The notes under the pieces were generated by a model. That model saw only the letters and a program-made list of their open reading frames with translations, was not told where the DNA came from and searched no databases. A stretch of 7,137 nucleotides of DNA from an uncultured Prevotellaceae bacterium (lineage in GTDB: Bacteria; Bacteroidota; Bacteroidia; Bacteroidales; Muribaculaceae): the NCBI GenBank assembly GCA_937916085.1, contig CALGGO010000053.1, forward strand, positions 1-7,137, given 5' to 3'. This document shows positions 5,223 through 7,137 of the stretch, one piece after another; position 1 is the first letter of the stretch, and the number at the start of each line of letters is the position of its first letter. The translations under genes were made by a program, and so were the position numbers.

Positions 5223-6437
5223 ATGAATGCAATGATAAAAAAAGCAATAATGATAACGATAGCAATGTGCTGCGTGGGGGCTGTTAACGCCAAGAGTGTG
5301 AACATGAAACGCCTGGAGGCAAGGCTCGACTCGCTGATGCAGGCGCATTACCACCCTCAGTCGCCAGGCGCCGCGCTGCTCATCGCCAAGAACGGCAAGG
5401 CGATATACGACAAGGGCATAGGCATCGCCGACATGGCGACTGGTGAGAAGATTGACGGCAACACGGCGTTCAACATCGCCAGCATAAGCAAGCAGTTCAC
5501 CGCGATCGGCGCACTCAAGATGCAGGAAATGGGACTGATAGACCTCAACAACAGCGTTGCCAGTTATTTCCCTGAGTTGCAAGGCGACATCTGGAAGAAG
5601 GTGAAGCTGCGCCACCTGCTCAGCCACAGTTCGGGAGTCCCCGACGCCCGTCCGCGCGACGACCTCAACTTCATGCTCACCGCCACCGACGAGCAGAGCG
5701 TGCAGTATATGAAAGACCTCACCACGCTGCATTTCGAGCCAGGCACCGACTATGAGTACATCAACCCCACCTTCGACCTGTTCTATTTTCTTGTGGAGAT
5801 GAAGACGGGGATGAAATTCGTTGATTTCCAGAAGAAATACATCTTCGACCGCGCTCGGATGGAGAATGTGCAGTATTTCACTCCCGAGGCAAATATTCCG
5901 CACATGGCGCATGGCTACATCGTGAACGAGGACGCTGAGGTGAGCGGCAGCGACAGCGACTATGCCAAGAAGCGCGAGAAGGTGGAGAACGACTACGTTG
6001 ACGCTCGTGGCACGCACTGGGCGGAATGCGACTACGGCGAGGAGACATTTTTCGCCACCAAAGCCGACGGCGGCATCTACACCACCACCCACGACTTCCT
6101 CAAGTGGGAGAACGCTCTGCGACGGAACATTCTTGTAAAGAAGTCATCAAAGCAAGAGGCCTACACCCCTCACACCAAAGTCTCTGGCAGCAAGTGGAGC
6201 GGATACCAAAACCGCGACAACACCTGGTACGGCTACGGATGGTTCATAGACAAGACACCCGGCCGTGAGGTGAAAATCTACCACACCGGCGACAACGGAG
6301 GCTTTCAAGCCTATGCCGCAAAATACGAGCGCAGCCGCGTCAACGTCATCATGCTCGAGAACCAGAACACCATCGACCGCTGGACCCTACAACTCCAAAT
6401 CGAAAAGATTTTAAGAGAAGAAGGAGTGCTGCGTTGA
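5223..6437 (+). CDS. Secreted serine hydrolase of the beta-lactamase/DD-peptidase family (PF00144 type)
   Basis: The 404-residue precursor has a Sec signal peptide (Lys at 6-7, hydrophobic 8-20, likely cleavage after AVNA at 23), so it acts in the periplasm. The three signature motifs of penicillin-recognising serine enzymes are present: SISK (S87 nucleophile, K90), Y179-I-N181 (the YxN position) and HTG at 354-356 followed by DNGGF. The supporting motif ADGGIYTTTHDFLKW (281-295) is typical of PF00144. A charged stretch at about 235-275 lies before the ADGGI motif. The family includes class C beta-lactamases, DD-carboxypeptidases, D-amino-acid amidases and esterases; the substrate cannot be told from sequence, and most chromosomal members like this are not resistance enzymes. 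It appears to be a single-gene unit with a repeat-filled leader. No Shine-Dalgarno sequence is seen; the start is an ATG after an A/T-rich stretch, and an in-frame ATG at 5232 is possible. Confidence 0.9.
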   Translation: MNAMIKKAIMITIAMCCVGAVNAKSVNMKRLEARLDSLMQAHYHPQSPGAALLIAKNGKAIYDKGIGIADMATGEKIDGNTAFNIASISKQFTAIGALKMQEMGLIDLNNSVASYFPELQGDIWKKVKLRHLLSHSSGVPDARPRDDLNFMLTATDEQSVQYMKDLTTLHFEPGTDYEYINPTFDLFYFLVEMKTGMKFVDFQKKYIFDRARMENVQYFTPEANIPHMAHGYIVNEDAEVSGSDSDYAKKREKVENDYVDARGTHWAECDYGEETFFATKADGGIYTTTHDFLKWENALRRNILVKKSSKQEAYTPHTKVSGSKWSGYQNRDNTWYGYGWFIDKTPGREVKIYHTGDNGGFQAYAAKYERSRVNVIMLENQNTIDRWTLQLQIEKILREEGVLR

Positions 6438-6725
6438 TGTTTTCTAAAGAACTGTACTTTTGAGGATTATTGAGCATATGGAGGTGCTGCGTGGCGAGGT
6501 GATAGGGATCGACTGGTCATTCACACACTGACCGCTTGCATCTGCGAACAATTGAGCTGCTGCGCTTATTCCATTTTACGCATAATCTTATTTTCACGCG
6601 AATCTACCTCATACAATAAAACATTATATTACAGTTATTTCCAATTTCCACTAGAATCTACGCTATAAAATTCCAGTCTCAAAAAGACAAATTGAAAGTA
6701 AGATATTAATGTCTTTTACGCATAG
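6438..6725. other. Intergenic stretch with a promoter-like site and a possible 17-codon ORF
   Basis: This gap holds no recognisable gene. TACTTTTG at 6455-6462 fits the -7 consensus, with a TTG 18 nt before it (6434-6436). Fifteen bases downstream an ATG opens a 17-residue frame to a TGA (6478-6531, MEVLRGEVIGIDWSFTH), too short to judge. The rest is AT-rich. An 11-mer TTTTACGCATA occurs at 6574-6584 and 6714-6724. I see no tRNA, terminator or mobile element end. Confidence 0.4.
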
Positions 6726-6762
6726 AAGCGGTTACCGTACTTTTGTGGTACGATAACCGCTT
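6714..6762 (+). promoter_or_regulatory. Promoter embedded in a 37-bp palindrome (candidate operator)
   Basis: AAGCGGTTA, one mismatch, then CGTAC (6726-6740) is mirrored by GTACG and TAACCGCTT (6748-6762): 14 of 15 pairs around a 7-nt centre. A -7 element TACTTTTG (6738-6745) lies across the inner arm and loop, with TTTA 19 nt upstream in place of TTTG at -33. Predicted transcription begins near 6752, so the mRNA would miss most of the hairpin; a repressor-binding site is more likely than an RNA structure. The TTTT after the second arm means it could also stop transcripts coming from the left. Confidence 0.55.
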
Positions 6763-6767
6763 TTATT

Positions 6768-6998
6768 ATGGATAAAGACAAAACAACTATCGACATCAAA
6801 CTTCCCACATGGTGGGAAGAATTGACCGATAGGCAACTGCGATTCGTGTTCACTTTTATCGCACTGGGATATAGCATCGACGAGGTGAAGACTTTCAGCT
6901 TCTTCCGTTGGTCAAGCCTGCATATCCTTCACCGCTATGGCGATGATGGATATATGTGTAAACGAGGCAAGCAGCGCCATCATCAGCGAACACGATGA
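6768..6998 (+). CDS. Short uncharacterised protein, probably a truncated gene
   Basis: The 76-residue product begins MDKDKTTIDIKLPTWWEELT and continues with ELTDRQLRFVFTFIALGYS (18-36), then FSFFRWSSL. The pattern of LP.W.ELT.RQLR.VF, a G(Y/L)S turn and FRW is one I recall from uncharacterised Bacteroidales proteins that are clearly longer; this is memory, not a search result. Here the frame ends in a basic, His-rich tail (KRGKQRHHQRTR) unlike the well-composed start, as expected after a frameshift. The overlapping frame from 6937 to 7032 stays open and gives a plausible 31-residue acidic peptide. The start at 6768 is well placed behind its promoter and palindrome. The function is unknown; no membrane segment, signal peptide or catalytic motif is visible. 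The remaining bases to the right edge contain no gene start that I can support. Confidence 0.55.
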   Translation: MDKDKTTIDIKLPTWWEELTDRQLRFVFTFIALGYSIDEVKTFSFFRWSSLHILHRYGDDGYMCKRGKQRHHQRTR

Positions 6999-7137
6999 CG
7001 CAAAAGCAGTGACGTTAGTCGACAACGAGTAGTTTTTTTACCAATTATTTGCCCTTTATCAGGTCCAGTGTACAAAAATATACTTACCTTTCCTCTATAA
7101 AAGAAGAGCAAAAAGCCCCGTTCAATCTCAAATAAGG

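Noticed and set aside
5214..6092. A 292-codon open frame on the minus strand across the serine hydrolase gene
   Set aside because: The plus strand encodes a protein with a signal peptide and all three catalytic motifs. The antisense product is a His/Val-rich sequence typical of codon-bias shadows.
5223..6437. Annotating the hydrolase as an antibiotic-resistance beta-lactamase
   Set aside because: The shared motifs define a broad fold family. Nothing in the sequence or context points to antibiotic hydrolysis.
7073..7137. A minus-strand promoter (TATTTTTG, 7073-7080) and half of a terminator (GAACGGGGC followed by T-run, minus strand) near the right edge
   Set aside because: No -33 element is present, and the matching terminator arm is not inside the window, so neither can be supported.

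Overview
The window looks like chromosomal DNA of a gut-type Bacteroidales bacterium, probably near the Prevotellaceae or Muribaculaceae; I cannot fix the genus. The signs are a PorX-type response regulator, two short lipoproteins (one BACON-like), an ECF sigma factor paired with an anti-sigma/beta-barrel hybrid, promoters of the Bacteroidota type (TAnnTTTG at -7, TTTG at -33), no Shine-Dalgarno sequences, and intergenic arrays of short tandem repeats.

Layout. Positions 1-132 hold the end of a 44-bp, A/C-rich tandem repeat. A minus-strand cluster follows (read right to left): a BACON-like lipoprotein (2498-2052), an ECF sigma factor (2013-1432) and, overlapping it by 4 nt, a single-TM anti-sigma factor with a C-terminal beta-barrel (1435-185). 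Divergent from the first lipoprotein is a second, unrelated lipoprotein (2641-3186, plus). It converges, with 19 bp between stop codons, on porX (4750-3206, minus). A roughly 470-bp repeat-rich gap (4751-5222) separates porX from a secreted serine beta-lactamase-like hydrolase (5223-6437, plus). After another gap of 330 bp comes a short, probably truncated gene (6768-6998) whose promoter lies inside a long palindrome.

How the genes may work together. The sigma/anti-sigma pair has the layout of the Das/Dma pairs described in Bacteroides thetaiotaomicron. There the anti-sigma factor spans both membranes, with a cytoplasmic sigma-binding end, one inner-membrane helix, a disordered periplasmic linker and an outer-membrane barrel, and it controls vesicle formation. 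The sigma gene and the divergent lipoprotein gene carry near-identical promoter-region sequences (24 of 28 identical around a TAACTTTG core). The first lipoprotein gene has a related, more diverged version. This suggests that lipoprotein, sigma factor, anti-sigma factor and divergent lipoprotein form one envelope-stress or envelope-remodelling unit.

The other notable structure is non-coding. The porX/hydrolase gap contains four arrays of heptanucleotide repeats with three different core sequences, one of them interleaved with small GC-rich hairpins. The anti-sigma linker also carries an in-frame 38-bp repeat pair that resembles a mobile intergenic element accepted into coding sequence.
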